DNA of 64,000 bases from Paenibacillus sp. BIHB 4019. Lineage in GTDB: Bacteria; Bacillota; Bacilli; Paenibacillales; Paenibacillaceae. The position numbers and the translations under genes are program-made. Below the pieces are notes generated by a model. That model saw nothing but the letters and a program-made list of their open reading frames with translations. It had not been told where the DNA came from and searched no databases. Positions 33,234 to 43,900 of the stretch are shown here, one piece after another. The stretch is taken from positions 3,476,001 through 3,540,000 of the forward strand of contig NZ_CP016808.1 of assembly GCF_002741035.1 (NCBI RefSeq), given 5' to 3'. Every line of letters starts with the position of its first letter. Within the stretch, counting starts at the first letter, position 1.

Positions 33234-33312
33234 TGCTTTTGTACTAGGCATGATCGGTATTCACAACAAGAGAGCAACTAGAGGAGATAGAGAAAAAGAG
33301 AGGATTGATGAG

Positions 33313-36300
33313 ATGCCCGCAAGTAGACAGAGAGCGATCAGGCACAAGATTTCCTGGATCATGCTGCTCGTTTTGCTGCTGCAAGCTGCATTACAGCCAT
33401 TCGCAGCACCCGCACAGGCAGCAGGCCCGATTACAGGGCTGACTTTTACAAAGACAGCCAGTGTGAGCACCGTTAATGTAGGAGATACCTTCAAGTATAC
33501 GATCTTGTATCAGGCAGATGGAGCGACTCATGTCGGTAAGAATGTAACGATTGTTGATACAGTACCGGCACAGTTTGAAATTGTAGATGGCTGGGAGGAC
33601 GGAGGCTGGGATACGAAAAACGGCCAAACGCTAACCGTCAATGCACATCCATTGCCTTCCGGTACTTCAGTGAAGCTGGAAATTCCCGTGAAAGCGAAGC
33701 CGACTGGCTCAAGCTCGGTTGTGCCTACGACGAATACGGCGACGATTACACTCGTTGATTCAGCAGAAAGTACAACGGCATCGGCGAATGTAACGATTAA
33801 CGCGGACCCGAATCCGGTAGCTACACCAACGCCGACAGCAACACCGACGGCGACGCCAACTGCTTCAACCTACGACAAGTGGTGGGCTTATAAGAGCCAA
33901 GCTACTGGATTTGGCAGCACTGTTCCGATTATTGGCGGAGCGGTTGAGTATACGGTAGGCATTAAAGGCGAAGCAGGCAATGCTAACCCTGGCAGCTTGA
34001 AAAATGCGACGTTAGTCGATACGCTGCCGCCAGATGCTGTATATGTGAGTTCAACAGAAGGCGGAGTCTATGATTCAACAGCTCGCACGATCACTTGGTC
34101 GAATATTGAGCTTGCTTCCGGACAATCTTTCGAAGCGAAAGTATCGGTCACCTTCCCTGATGATTTAGGGTATGGTCATTCGACTGGAGCACCGCTGGAA
34201 CGCAAAAATAATGTTGAAATATTGAGCGGCTATACGCTCGAGGGAGGCGGCTCGGTCACTGATCCTGACGCTGATGTGACGACTAAATTCGGAGAGCCAG
34301 TATCTGGCGTTTCCGGACTAACCAAGTCGCGCGTTTACCAGTATCGCTGGCATGGCCAAACACAGAAGTTCAACATCGGCGGCATCAGCAATACCGGAAC
34401 GAATGTAAATACCTCTTTGTCGAACCTGGTATTGACAGATGTGCTGCCTGCGGAAATGGACTACAGCAGCATTAAAATGCCAAATGTGTTCACTTCCCAG
34501 CTTCGTTATAAAACTAGCGATGGTACGACTGAAACTTGGCATGCGTATAGCGGAAGCCTTGCCCCTAACGGCACAATTGCAGTGAGCACGACAGCTGGTA
34601 CGAACCGCATTGTGCTAAATGCTGGCGAATTTTTGGTTGCCTTGGAGTGGTCATTCAGCACCCTAGCTCCAGGCGGTACAATTGGCGGCATTGAAATTAC
34701 AGGGACCGTTAGAGATTTTGCTAATGGCACGAACGCCCCTGTCGTCCACGGCGATCAAGTAACGAATCAAGTCACGCTGGATTATCAAGCGCTGAATGTT
34801 ACCATTCCGGGCCAATGGGATGACAAGCCTCAGAAAACGGCTCAGGCAGATTTCAACATCAACAATGAGAAGCCATGGCTTGTAGCTAATAAAGCAATTG
34901 GCGCGGGAAATTTCCGTCCACTCAGCACGGTGCCGTTCACGCTTACGGTCCGCAACGATATTAAAGCAACGGGACCTTATATTAATCCAGTTGTCTATGA
35001 TCTATTGCCAACAAGCTTTGATTATTACACGAATCCTAAAATAGCTGATCCTGCTGCGGCATTGGCAGCCTCGTTTACATTTACGGGAACGCCTGCTGGA
35101 GCAAGTGCTCCAGAGCTGGAGCTTGTAGATAAAAACTGGAACGGTACGGGACGGACCCTTGTGAAATGGTCATGGTCCGACGGCACCTCTTTTGCTCCAG
35201 GAACAAGCTTTGAAATCGGCTATAAAGGCGAGGTTCGTGCTGGTACGCCTCAAGGTACTACCTACACGAACGATATGTATATTACAACAAGCGATCCAAA
35301 TACAGAGTTCTGGCATACAGGAGATTCCGCACAGGATAATCCGCAAAGTTTGCCAGCGTGGCAAACACGCAACAATACGATTAAAGATACAGTTATAGGC
35401 TTTGATCCAACGGCGGGAACGGATGAATTTTTTGTTCATGCCTCAGCAAATGTAACGGTACGCAAAGCATCGCTCGTCCAGTCGACAAAATGGAATCAAG
35501 GCGATTTGGAGCCTATTTTCCGGGCATCAGATGATGCTACGTATGATGGAGAACCAGCTATTCCTGTACAGCCATTTGATTATGATGGCGATATCGAATA
35601 CACCGAGTACCCGCGCTACAGCGTAACGTATGAAGGCGGAACAGCGGATTACAGATTGGCAGTTCGCAATAGCGGCAATACGAGACTCGGCGTCATTGAT
35701 GTGCTGGATATTTTGCCGCATGTAGGCGATAATGCACTGCGCGTCAACAGCGGTTCGCCTTATGAAGCTAGGGGCTCCCAATGGCAGCCTAACCTAGCGG
35801 AAGTACTCTCTTCCGGCAATAAAACCTTTACATCCTCAGCGGCAGCGGGAAGCAGAACGGTAAGCTACACGCTGTCCGCGTATTACAGCAAGTCGGTTAA
35901 TCAGGAGCAGGTTGTCAATTTCACGAATGTGAATGACAGCAAGCAAGGCTGGATCGAACAAGGAAATTACCAAAAGGATGATTTGACAGACATTAAGTCG
36001 CTCTACTTCCAACTGTCGAACATTGTAGGCAGTGATGGAGCATCTGGACTTGCGCCAGGCGACTATATCGTATTGGATTGGAAAATGGATGCCCCTGTAG
36101 GAGCACCGACAAATGAAGTAGCTTGGAACTCTTTTGCCATTCAAGCAACAGAAATCGGTGCAGGCAATGATGAAGGCAGCAAAATGCTTCCAACAGCGCC
36201 TAACAAAGTCGGCTTCCTGATTCACCCGAACGACGAGCATGTACCGCTGGGCGAAATCGGCAATTTTGTCTGGTTCGACAGCAACCGTGATGGCACGCAG

Positions 36301-39186
36301 GATGAAGAATATCCAGGCGACAGCGGCCAAGGTGCAGGTATTAACGGCATTACCGTAAATCTGTACAAAGCGGGCGAAACGACACCGTTCAAGTCAAGCA
36401 AGACAGGCTATCATTACAATGGAAGCCCAGGCTACTATTTGTTCCAGGGACTTGAGGCAGGCAATTATTTCGTAGAGTTTGTGCTGCCAGATCGCTACAT
36501 GCCGACAACAGCTAATGTGCATGGCGCAGATCCAAGCCATACGAATGACAATGACTCCAACCTGGTAACGAAAGGCGCCACAGTAGACGGTTATACGCCA
36601 TATCGTACGGATACGATCAGCTTGGGTACTGCTGGTAAAATTCCGACAATCGATTTGGGCTTAATCGAAACAGCATCACCTACTGGCGACTCATACCCTT
36701 CCATCACGTTTGAGAAAGAAATTACGAGCGTGACGCAAGGCTCCTCCACAATTGCTCCATCGCAGCAATATGTAGTGGTAGGAAACGATGTGCATTATAA
36801 GCTTTCTTTGAAAAATACATCTTCTGTTACTTTGCATAATTTTAAAATTTCAGATGCGCTTGATAGACTGCAAGCCGGCTTTGCGTTTACTAAGCTGACG
36901 TATAATGGCGAGGAAATTGCCTTGAATGGCGGCAGCCATGACAGACCAGACATTATTGGCCAGCTAGCTAACAGCGGAACAAATCCGTCTATTGTCATTA
37001 AAAATCTTGCAGCAGGAGCGGGATTGACGCTTGAAGGCGTATACCGCGTCACGAGTGCGGATTTGGATTTGACAGATTTGGATAATGTAGCAACTGTATA
37101 TTACAATGAATCCCCTGATCCAATTAAGGATGAGGCTAGCATTCCGACAGCAGGGCTTAAGATTGAGAAAAGAGGCAGTGCAGTCGCTGTATCCGATACA
37201 GCAGCAGGAAGCTGGATTAACTACACGGTTAAAGTAACGAATACAGGCAAACGCGATTTAACGAATGTTGTGATTACCGATACGAAAGTTTCCGGCATAC
37301 CGAGCATTCCATCGCTAAAATCTGGGGAATCGAAGGAATTTACGTATTCCTATCAAGTAACATCAGTAGATACAGCAGCGGCTTCCATTATCAATGTGGC
37401 TAAAGCGGTATCGGATGAAACGCCGCCAGTGACGGCTGAGCATGAAATACCTGTCGTTTCAGATGAGCGTGGCACTATCGGCAACTATGTATGGCTTGAC
37501 CGTAATGAAGATGGGCTGCAAGATGCAGCGGAAACAGGCATCAATGGCATTATCGTTAAGCTTTATGACGATGCAAACCATGTATTGGCTGAGACCGTGA
37601 CGCATGATGAAAATGGCAAGCCAGGATTTTATTTGTTTGCTGGACTGCCGCAAGGCGATTATCATGTCCAGTTCATCATTCCGGCAGAATACGGCGTAAC
37701 GAAGCCGGAAGCTGGAGCGGCAGATGTGGATTCCAACAAAACGGATGGCCAAGGCATAACCGAGGTCATTACGATTGGACCAGCAGGCTGGAATGATCTG
37801 ACGATTGATTTGGGTCTTGTTCCACGCGGCGAAATCGGGAATTATGTATGGCTCGACCGCAACCGTGATGGCTTGCAGAACGAAGATGAGAAAGACGGAA
37901 TTAATGGCATTGTAGTGAAGCTGTATAAAGGCAGCAGCACAGGTACGCCTGTAGCTGAAACTACAACAGCGAATGATGAAAGCGGCAAGCCGGGTTATTA
38001 TTTGTTCGATAATTTGCTTGCAGGCGAATATTATGTTCAATTCGTTTTGCCAAGCGATTATGTGAAAACAAGCGCGGAGCAAGGAGCGAACGCAGCTCTT
38101 GATTCCAACGCAACGGATGCAGACGGCATAACAGCCAAAATCGTGATTAATGAAACGGCTGGCTGGGTTGATCATACGATTGACCTTGGCGTAGTTGCCA
38201 AAGGGGTTATTGGCAATTATGTATGGTTTGACCGTAATGACAACGGCAAGCAAGATGAACTGGCTGCGGACGGACAAAATGGCGTTACCGTACAGCTTTT
38301 TGATCAAAACAAAGTACAAATTGGAGAAACTACTACGGCAAATGATGCGAGTGGAAATCCTGGTTACTATTTGTTTGATCAATTGCCAGGCGGACAATAT
38401 TTTGTGAAATTTATTGTGCCAGTCGGGTATATTGTAACGAAGGCTGAGGCAGACGGTGTTTCTGCTGAGGAAGATTCAAACAAACAGGTAGATGAATACA
38501 CAGAAATTATCGTTATTGGTGAAGGAGCGCCTCGTGGCTGGGAAGACTTGACGATTGACCTTGGACTTATTTATAAGCCAACTAGTCCAGGTGGCAATTC
38601 AGGCAACCCATCAGTACCAACGCCGACACCTACACCGACGCCAACAGTGACACCGTCTCCTACACCGACTCCTGTTGTAACGGAGACGCCAACAGCGACA
38701 CCGACGCCGGTTGTACCAAGTCCTGAGCAGTCAGGCACACCGACACCAGCGCCAACAGCGACTCCTGTCGTAGAGAAAGATAAGACACAGGAAAATACGC
38801 CAGTTGAAGGTAAAGTTGACGTGCCAAAAGGTGGAAATGTGGACGTTGGCAAGCAACCGGAGCATGGACAAGTAACGGTTGACGACAATGGAAAATGGGT
38901 ATATACGCCTGATCCAGGCTATACAGGCAAAGATGATTTCTCCATTATTGTAAAAGATACTGACGGCAACGAAGAGGAAATTTTGTTTGAAATTGATGTG
39001 GATGAAATCCCGCTCGGGGTAGTGGAGGATTCGGATGAAGATGGAGCTGGAAATAAGCCAGCACCGAATAACCAAGGCACACTTCCGAAGACAGGTGAGT
39101 CCAGTCAATTGCCAATTCAGCTCGCAGGTGCTGCATTAATTGCCCTCGGAGCTATATTGCTTAGAAAAAAACGCTCACGTCCTTAA
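33313..39186 (+). CDS. LPKTG-anchored multi-domain surface protein (DUF11 and SdrD-B repeats)
   Basis: A 1957-residue wall-anchored protein. Signal peptide: KISWIMLLVLLLQAALQ ... AQA (cleavage near residue 37). Then DUF11/isopeptide-type beta domains (first at ~40), a Pro-Thr linker at ~170-187, further DUF11-type domains, one SdrD-B-like domain at ~980, a DUF11-type domain near ~1150-1380, and three more SdrD-B-like repeats at ~1387, 1506 and 1631. Each SdrD repeat begins G-x-I-G-N-x-V-W and has a D-x-N-x-D-G-x-Q calcium-type loop. A Pro-Thr stalk (~1770-1820), an Ig-like domain, LPKTGE at 1924-1929, a TM helix and KKRSRP end the protein. I prefer the ATG at 33313 (GAGAGG upstream) over 33250. 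The adjacent sortase should anchor it. Confidence 0.85.
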   Translation: MPASRQRAIRHKISWIMLLVLLLQAALQPFAAPAQAAGPITGLTFTKTASVSTVNVGDTFKYTILYQADGATHVGKNVTIVDTVPAQFEIVDGWEDGGWDTKNGQTLTVNAHPLPSGTSVKLEIPVKAKPTGSSSVVPTTNTATITLVDSAESTTASANVTINADPNPVATPTPTATPTATPTASTYDKWWAYKSQATGFGSTVPIIGGAVEYTVGIKGEAGNANPGSLKNATLVDTLPPDAVYVSSTEGGVYDSTARTITWSNIELASGQSFEAKVSVTFPDDLGYGHSTGAPLERKNNVEILSGYTLEGGGSVTDPDADVTTKFGEPVSGVSGLTKSRVYQYRWHGQTQKFNIGGISNTGTNVNTSLSNLVLTDVLPAEMDYSSIKMPNVFTSQLRYKTSDGTTETWHAYSGSLAPNGTIAVSTTAGTNRIVLNAGEFLVALEWSFSTLAPGGTIGGIEITGTVRDFANGTNAPVVHGDQVTNQVTLDYQALNVTIPGQWDDKPQKTAQADFNINNEKPWLVANKAIGAGNFRPLSTVPFTLTVRNDIKATGPYINPVVYDLLPTSFDYYTNPKIADPAAALAASFTFTGTPAGASAPELELVDKNWNGTGRTLVKWSWSDGTSFAPGTSFEIGYKGEVRAGTPQGTTYTNDMYITTSDPNTEFWHTGDSAQDNPQSLPAWQTRNNTIKDTVIGFDPTAGTDEFFVHASANVTVRKASLVQSTKWNQGDLEPIFRASDDATYDGEPAIPVQPFDYDGDIEYTEYPRYSVTYEGGTADYRLAVRNSGNTRLGVIDVLDILPHVGDNALRVNSGSPYEARGSQWQPNLAEVLSSGNKTFTSSAAAGSRTVSYTLSAYYSKSVNQEQVVNFTNVNDSKQGWIEQGNYQKDDLTDIKSLYFQLSNIVGSDGASGLAPGDYIVLDWKMDAPVGAPTNEVAWNSFAIQATEIGAGNDEGSKMLPTAPNKVGFLIHPNDEHVPLGEIGNFVWFDSNRDGTQDEEYPGDSGQGAGINGITVNLYKAGETTPFKSSKTGYHYNGSPGYYLFQGLEAGNYFVEFVLPDRYMPTTANVHGADPSHTNDNDSNLVTKGATVDGYTPYRTDTISLGTAGKIPTIDLGLIETASPTGDSYPSITFEKEITSVTQGSSTIAPSQQYVVVGNDVHYKLSLKNTSSVTLHNFKISDALDRLQAGFAFTKLTYNGEEIALNGGSHDRPDIIGQLANSGTNPSIVIKNLAAGAGLTLEGVYRVTSADLDLTDLDNVATVYYNESPDPIKDEASIPTAGLKIEKRGSAVAVSDTAAGSWINYTVKVTNTGKRDLTNVVITDTKVSGIPSIPSLKSGESKEFTYSYQVTSVDTAAASIINVAKAVSDETPPVTAEHEIPVVSDERGTIGNYVWLDRNEDGLQDAAETGINGIIVKLYDDANHVLAETVTHDENGKPGFYLFAGLPQGDYHVQFIIPAEYGVTKPEAGAADVDSNKTDGQGITEVITIGPAGWNDLTIDLGLVPRGEIGNYVWLDRNRDGLQNEDEKDGINGIVVKLYKGSSTGTPVAETTTANDESGKPGYYLFDNLLAGEYYVQFVLPSDYVKTSAEQGANAALDSNATDADGITAKIVINETAGWVDHTIDLGVVAKGVIGNYVWFDRNDNGKQDELAADGQNGVTVQLFDQNKVQIGETTTANDASGNPGYYLFDQLPGGQYFVKFIVPVGYIVTKAEADGVSAEEDSNKQVDEYTEIIVIGEGAPRGWEDLTIDLGLIYKPTSPGGNSGNPSVPTPTPTPTPTVTPSPTPTPVVTETPTATPTPVVPSPEQSGTPTPAPTATPVVEKDKTQENTPVEGKVDVPKGGNVDVGKQPEHGQVTVDDNGKWVYTPDPGYTGKDDFSIIVKDTDGNEEEILFEIDVDEIPLGVVEDSDEDGAGNKPAPNNQGTLPKTGESSQLPIQLAGAALIALGAILLRKKRSRP

Positions 39187-39256
39187 GCGTAATGTAGCAA
39201 GCTTTATAAGAGTAGAAAAATTTTGATACGGTACGCATTCTACTCTACACACATGG

Positions 39257-39298
39257 CCTCCAAAACGAAGATTTTACATTCGTTTTGGAGGTTTTTTT
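39257..39298 (+). terminator. Rho-independent terminator after surface protein
   Basis: CCTCCAAAACGAA and TTCGTTTTGGAGG are perfect 13-bp arms with a 9-nt loop, followed by seven T residues. Confidence 0.88.
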
Positions 39299-39313
39299 AT
39301 AGAAGCGTGCAGC

Positions 39314-39348
39314 CTGTAGAGAAACTGTAGAGCCAGGCTCTGCATAAT
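39314..39348 (+). promoter_or_regulatory. Tandem 11-bp repeats and -10: SARP-type promoter 3
   Basis: CTGTAGAGAAA (39314-39324) and CTGTAGAGCCA (39325-39335) are adjacent. The second begins 18 bp before the -10 CATAAT (39343-39348). It drives the sortase gene. Confidence 0.7.
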
Positions 39349-39402
39349 AGAGAAGCCTATTCCGTTTAGTTAAGAAACATATAAGCAGAGGGAGTTGAGA
39401 AT

Positions 39403-40047
39403 TTGCGTAAAATCGCAATAACATTGGTAGCGCTTGGAGTGCTGCTGCTCATTTATCCGCAGTGGAATGAATGGATGGCAGATCGGGAGCAAGAGAAGCT
39501 GCTAAAAGAAGCGCTGCTGCTCATGGATACGCCCGAGCCTGTAAATACGGGGGCCGCACAAAGCTACGCACAGCTGAATGATATGCTAAATGCAGGAGAA
39601 GAAGCCGAGGATGAAGCAGCTTCCCTATTAAACGATTTTCAAAATGGCAAGCCCATTGCAACGATTACGATAGATCGTATTGATGTTTTATTACCGATTT
39701 TAGATGGCGCTACTAAGGCGAATATGAAGCATGCAGCTGTACATATGCGAGAGACCGCTATTTTTGGGGAGGAGGGCAATGCAGCTGTAGCAGCACATCG
39801 TGCCCATACAACCGGAAGGTTATTTAATCGGCTGAATGAAGTGGAAATTGGCGATGATATTGTTGTGCAGACGAGCACTGCCAAATTTATTTATAAAGTG
39901 TACGAGACGTTAATTGTGGAGCCAACCGAATTATCAGTTTTAGATAGTGTCCCGGGAGAAAATATACTTACACTCATTACCTGTGATCCGCTCATTAATC
40001 CGACGCATAGGCTAATTGTACACGCCCGTCAAATAGAGACACTTTAG
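39403..40047 (+). CDS. Class D sortase
   Basis: A 214-residue membrane transpeptidase that joins LPxTG-type proteins to the wall. It has an N-terminal TM helix (residues ~3-20), a linker, and a sortase barrel with the catalytic His in AAHRAHTTG (~128), Cys in TLITCDP (~199) and Arg in NPTHRLIVHA (~208). The TLxTC motif fits class D. It starts with the TTG at 39403 and GAGGGAG 8 nt upstream. It follows the LPKTG protein, which is its obvious substrate, and shares its type of promoter, so substrate and enzyme should be co-induced. Confidence 0.88.
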   Translation: MRKIAITLVALGVLLLIYPQWNEWMADREQEKLLKEALLLMDTPEPVNTGAAQSYAQLNDMLNAGEEAEDEAASLLNDFQNGKPIATITIDRIDVLLPILDGATKANMKHAAVHMRETAIFGEEGNAAVAAHRAHTTGRLFNRLNEVEIGDDIVVQTSTAKFIYKVYETLIVEPTELSVLDSVPGENILTLITCDPLINPTHRLIVHARQIETL

Positions 40048-40078
40048 AGGAACTCGATTAATTAATAGGAAAGAAAAA

Positions 40079-40136
40079 GCAAGGAGTAACTCTCAATCCA
40101 CGGAATAAATGGACGAAGTAGAACTCCTTGCCTTTT
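40079..40136. terminator. Bidirectional terminator between sortase and diguanylate cyclase
   Basis: GCAAGGAGT (40079-40087) and ACTCCTTGC (40123-40131) pair around a long loop. A T-run follows on the plus strand and the A-run at 40074-40078 gives one on the minus strand. Confidence 0.65.
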
Positions 40137-40140
40137 GGCT

Positions 40141-40899
40141 TTATGGCTTAGCTTGATTAATATTGCCGTATTTTTCTTTGGGGAGCTTGCTTCTGCCTTC
40201 TCGGAAGACAAAAAATCCATTTTTGCCTTGTTTCTTGGCCACATACATCGCAGCGTCCGCTTCTTTTACAAGCATATCATGCTCAGCGTTGCGAGCTGTG
40301 CACATCCGAATACCGATACTAACCGTAATTAACACGTGATAACCTTCGACTGCATAAGGCGTCGTCAGTTTATCCAAAATTTGCGTGGCAGCCCGTTTTG
40401 CCATTATAGGATCGCAGTTTTTGAGAATCATTACGAACTCATCACCGCCAAGCCGGAATAACTCACGGCGTTTTTTAGACTCCACCTGTTGTAAGCGAAC
40501 GCTGACCTCCCGAAGCAGTGCGTCTCCAACATGATGACCGAAGCGATCATTTATTTCTTTAAAGTGATCCAGATCGAGATAGAGAATGGCCATACTTTTT
40601 TTGCTGCGATATGTTTTCCAGAATTGTTCAAGCCCATGACGATTATATAGACCAGTAATACCGTCCCTAAAAGCTAGCTTCTTCAATACTGCTCTCTCAA
40701 CAAGCATGGCACGCATTATTATGATTAGTACGGTAATGATGATGACCATAAAGGTGTTGAAGAAGAATGGAAGGTTCTGGTTAGAGTAGATTGGCTCGGG
40801 GAGTCTGAACAGTTGCGTGAAAAACAGCACCAGCATTCCCGTTATTGCGGCAATCATAATGGAGGTCGGGAAAATCTTAACCCATTTTTTTAAGCGCAT
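40141..40899 (-). CDS. Membrane diguanylate cyclase (2 TM + GGDEF)
   Basis: A 252-residue c-di-GMP synthase with two TM helices (residues ~10-28 and ~45-65) and one GGDEF domain: FRDGITGLYNRHGLEQFW, LYLDLDHFKEINDRFGHHVG, FRLGGDEFVMIL, and VSIGIRMC. The active-site GGDEF is intact; the RxxD inhibition site is absent, suggesting it is not product-inhibited in the usual way. No sensor domain is visible, so control is probably transcriptional. Its promoter carries the SARP-type 11-bp repeats. A c-di-GMP riboswitch controls a gene 8 kb away in the same locus. Confidence 0.87.
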   Translation of the reverse strand: MRLKKWVKIFPTSIMIAAITGMLVLFFTQLFRLPEPIYSNQNLPFFFNTFMVIIITVLIIIMRAMLVERAVLKKLAFRDGITGLYNRHGLEQFWKTYRSKKSMAILYLDLDHFKEINDRFGHHVGDALLREVSVRLQQVESKKRRELFRLGGDEFVMILKNCDPIMAKRAATQILDKLTTPYAVEGYHVLITVSIGIRMCTARNAEHDMLVKEADAAMYVAKKQGKNGFFVFREGRSKLPKEKYGNINQAKP

Positions 40900-40936
40900 G
40901 TTTTATCACCATATTTATTTTTTGTGTTCCCCCAAC

Positions 40937-40982
40937 ATTATACACGCAACTTCTATACAATTTCTATACTTGTTCTATAACT
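40937..40982 (-). promoter_or_regulatory. Tandem 11-bp repeats and -10: SARP-type promoter 4
   Basis: Read on the minus strand, AGTTATAGAAC (40982-40972), AAGTATAGAAA (40971-40961) and TTGTATAGAAG (40960-40950) share TATAGAA in register. The last begins 18 bp before the -10 TATAAT (40942-40937). The distal repeat overlaps the end of the kinase gene. It drives the diguanylate cyclase gene. Confidence 0.7.
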
Positions 40983-43900
40983 CATTTGAATTTCCATCAT
41001 TGGCTGAGGATTTTGGGACTGTAAAGCTTACAAATGTGCCTTGCTTTTCTGTGCTTTCAATGCGTAATCCCTTGCCGTATAACTGTTTTAAGCGACGGTC
41101 AGTATTGCGCAGGCCAATCCCTCCACGGCTTTGCTCAAGCACGTTCCTAACCTTTTCCTCCTCCATACCTACCCCATTATCTATAATCGCGATTTCAATA
41201 TAATCGCCGTATTCTTTCAGGCGAATACGCACGCTGCCTCCGCTTGAACGGGCGAGCACGCCGTGACGCACGGCATTTTCTACAAGCGGCTGAATGGAAA
41301 GCGGCGGAATGCGTAGCCACGGCAGTTCATCAAGCTCCCATTCAATTTGCAGGCGATTGCCGAAGCGTTCTTTCTCTATGAAAAGATAGGAATGAAGCAG
41401 GTCGAGCTCATGCTGAAGCGGAACTACGCGCTCTGAGTTTTTCATATCAAAGCTCGCTCGCAAATATTTCCCGAATTCCTCCAGCAATTGCACCATTCGC
41501 GATTGGTCAATTACACTTAAGGAGGCAATGGAATTTAACGTATTAAATAGAAAATGGGGTTGAATCTGCGCTTGAAGCCAAGCAGCCTCAATACGCAGCC
41601 GCTCATTTACCGTTTGTTTGAGGTCAGTTAGAGCTTGTACACGAGACCTGAGCTCCATTGCATCGACAGGCTTAGTAACATAATCATTTGCCCCTGCCAT
41701 AAAACCTGTGTTGACATCCTCAGGACGGCTGCGAGCAGTTAGCAATAATATAGGAAGCTCAGAAATGCTGAATCGTTTGCGAATCGTTTGGGTCAACTCA
41801 TAGCCCGACATTTGCGGCATCATAACATCGGCGATAATGAGATCCCATTCCTTCGTTTCAAGCAGCTTGAGTGCTTCCTTGCCGCTGGTGACGGTAGCCA
41901 CTTCATAAAACTCTGAATCCAGCAAGTTGAATAATATTTTCAAGTTAACAGGATCATCATCCACGGCGAGCACAGCAGCTTTATTTTGCTGTGTTTCTGA
42001 AGCCGCTTTTCTCTGATCAAGGCGCACTAATTGCGAATCGGCGGCAATGACGGACTTTACAGATAAGGCTGCTTCAACTGCGCTTGGCAGTATAAATTCC
42101 GGTTCGTCAGCAGCTGAGTGGGGGTCAAGGAGCATGGTGAAGGTGAAAGTAGAACCTTTACCAGGGATCGAATATACCGTTAGCTTGCCTCCATGAAGCT
42201 CGACTAACTGCCTGCAAATGCTGAGTCCGAGGCCAAATCCGCCGCTCATAGCCGTCATGCTAGAATCGCCTTGCTCGTAAGCTTGGAAAATAGTGCGCTG
42301 CACGTCCGCCTCTATGCCGACGCCTGAGTCCTGTATGTGGATATAGGCTTTATCGCCAATAGCTTCTGCATGAACACTAACGTGTCCCTCGTTCGTAAAT
42401 TTAACAGCATTATGGATGAGATTAAATAAGATCTGAATCAGCCTGTTTTCATCCGCGATTATTTTAGGAAATGAACGGGAAATATTCATTTCAAGCCGGA
42501 CAGGCTTGTCCTCAGTTAAATAACGCAGCATATCGAATACACCGGAAATAATGTTTTGCAGCCGGACGCTTTCCTTATTCAAATGAATATCTCGATCCTT
42601 CAGACGCGTCACATCGAGCAAATCATTAAGCAGCAGCGACATGCGGCGTCCTACGGTGATGAGCAGCATTAAATTGTTTTTGCTTGCTTCACTAATGGAA
42701 TGGGTAGTGCTAGCCAATACGGTCTGCGCCATATTAATCATGCCATGAAGCGGATTCCTCAGCTCGTGAGAAGTATTAGCGAGAAATTCATCTTTCGCTT
42801 TATCGGCTTTTTGCAGTTTGAAAGCAAGCTGTTCCAAATTGGTTCTTGTTTGCAGAAATTGTTTGAACCAGAAGGAGGCAAAGCAGATAAAAGCAAAAAT
42901 TAAATCAAATGGATAATAAGGCAAATCCGAGCCAAATCTTAACTTGACCGAGCCCCAAAAAATGCTGGAAGCAACGCTCATAGCTGCGAATAGGAGAAAA
43001 ATCATATGCTCTTCGCCCTTAAGTGCCAGGCGCAGAATCATAATAAGAATAAAAAGAGACGGTACGGTAACTGCAGCAGCCATATAAGGTAAAAGAGTAA
43101 TTGCATAATGGAATGGCAATATTGCAATGGCAAGCGTATAAAGGAAGCATAAAAATAAATAGACCCGTACCGCTTTGCCTTTCTGATAAACAGCGAAGAA
43201 GCTTGCAGAAAACGTTAATAGCAACGTGGACGCGCCAATCATAGCAATCATTAGCCCTTTTATAGTCCAATGTAAAGAGATTGGAAGCCACATCGTAAGC
43301 AAGCGGTTGTCATCAAGAAGCGTGCCTGTCATCATGCAGAAAACCACAATGGCAAAATAAAAAAGCTCTTTCTTCCGAACTCCAAGCAAAGGCAGCAGGC
43401 CAACGTAAATAAGATGAAGCAAATAGATGACTGCGACCATAAGCTGCATAGCAATTAAAAAATTATTCTCGTATTGAACGGAGGCAAGCGTCCCAAACTT
43501 AATCGGTTTGGTTATGCCGCCCCCTGCAGGGAAATCATAATTGGACACATGCAGCACAATATTCATTTCATGTGTTCCTGTAATAGATGCGATATGGGGA
43601 TACATCTTTCCCACATGCTCTTGCTTATTTTCTGAAGGTTGACCAAGCTTGGATACAGAACGCCCGTTAACGAATAGCTCATAGCTGCTGGATACAACCA
43701 TCATTTCCATTCCATACTGGTCAACGTTATTGTCAGGCAGCAAAAGCTTGAGACGATAAGTGCCGAAGCCAAAGCCGGTACGATTTGAATTATTGTCCGA
43801 ATAACTGCCCCATGCAGCAGGAACGACAGCCCAGCTTTTGTCAGTAGGGATGGAACTAAATGGCTCAGGTGGGAGAAAAGCATCCGGATAAAACTCCCAC

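Noticed and set aside
37459..38397. Minus-strand frame inside the surface protein repeats
   Set aside because: It arises from the repeated SdrD-type coding sequence and has no ribosome site.
33820..38770. Pro-Thr-coding repeats as a possible minisatellite or CRISPR
   Set aside because: The repeats are in frame, short and coding for stalk/linker segments; there are no spacers of equal length.
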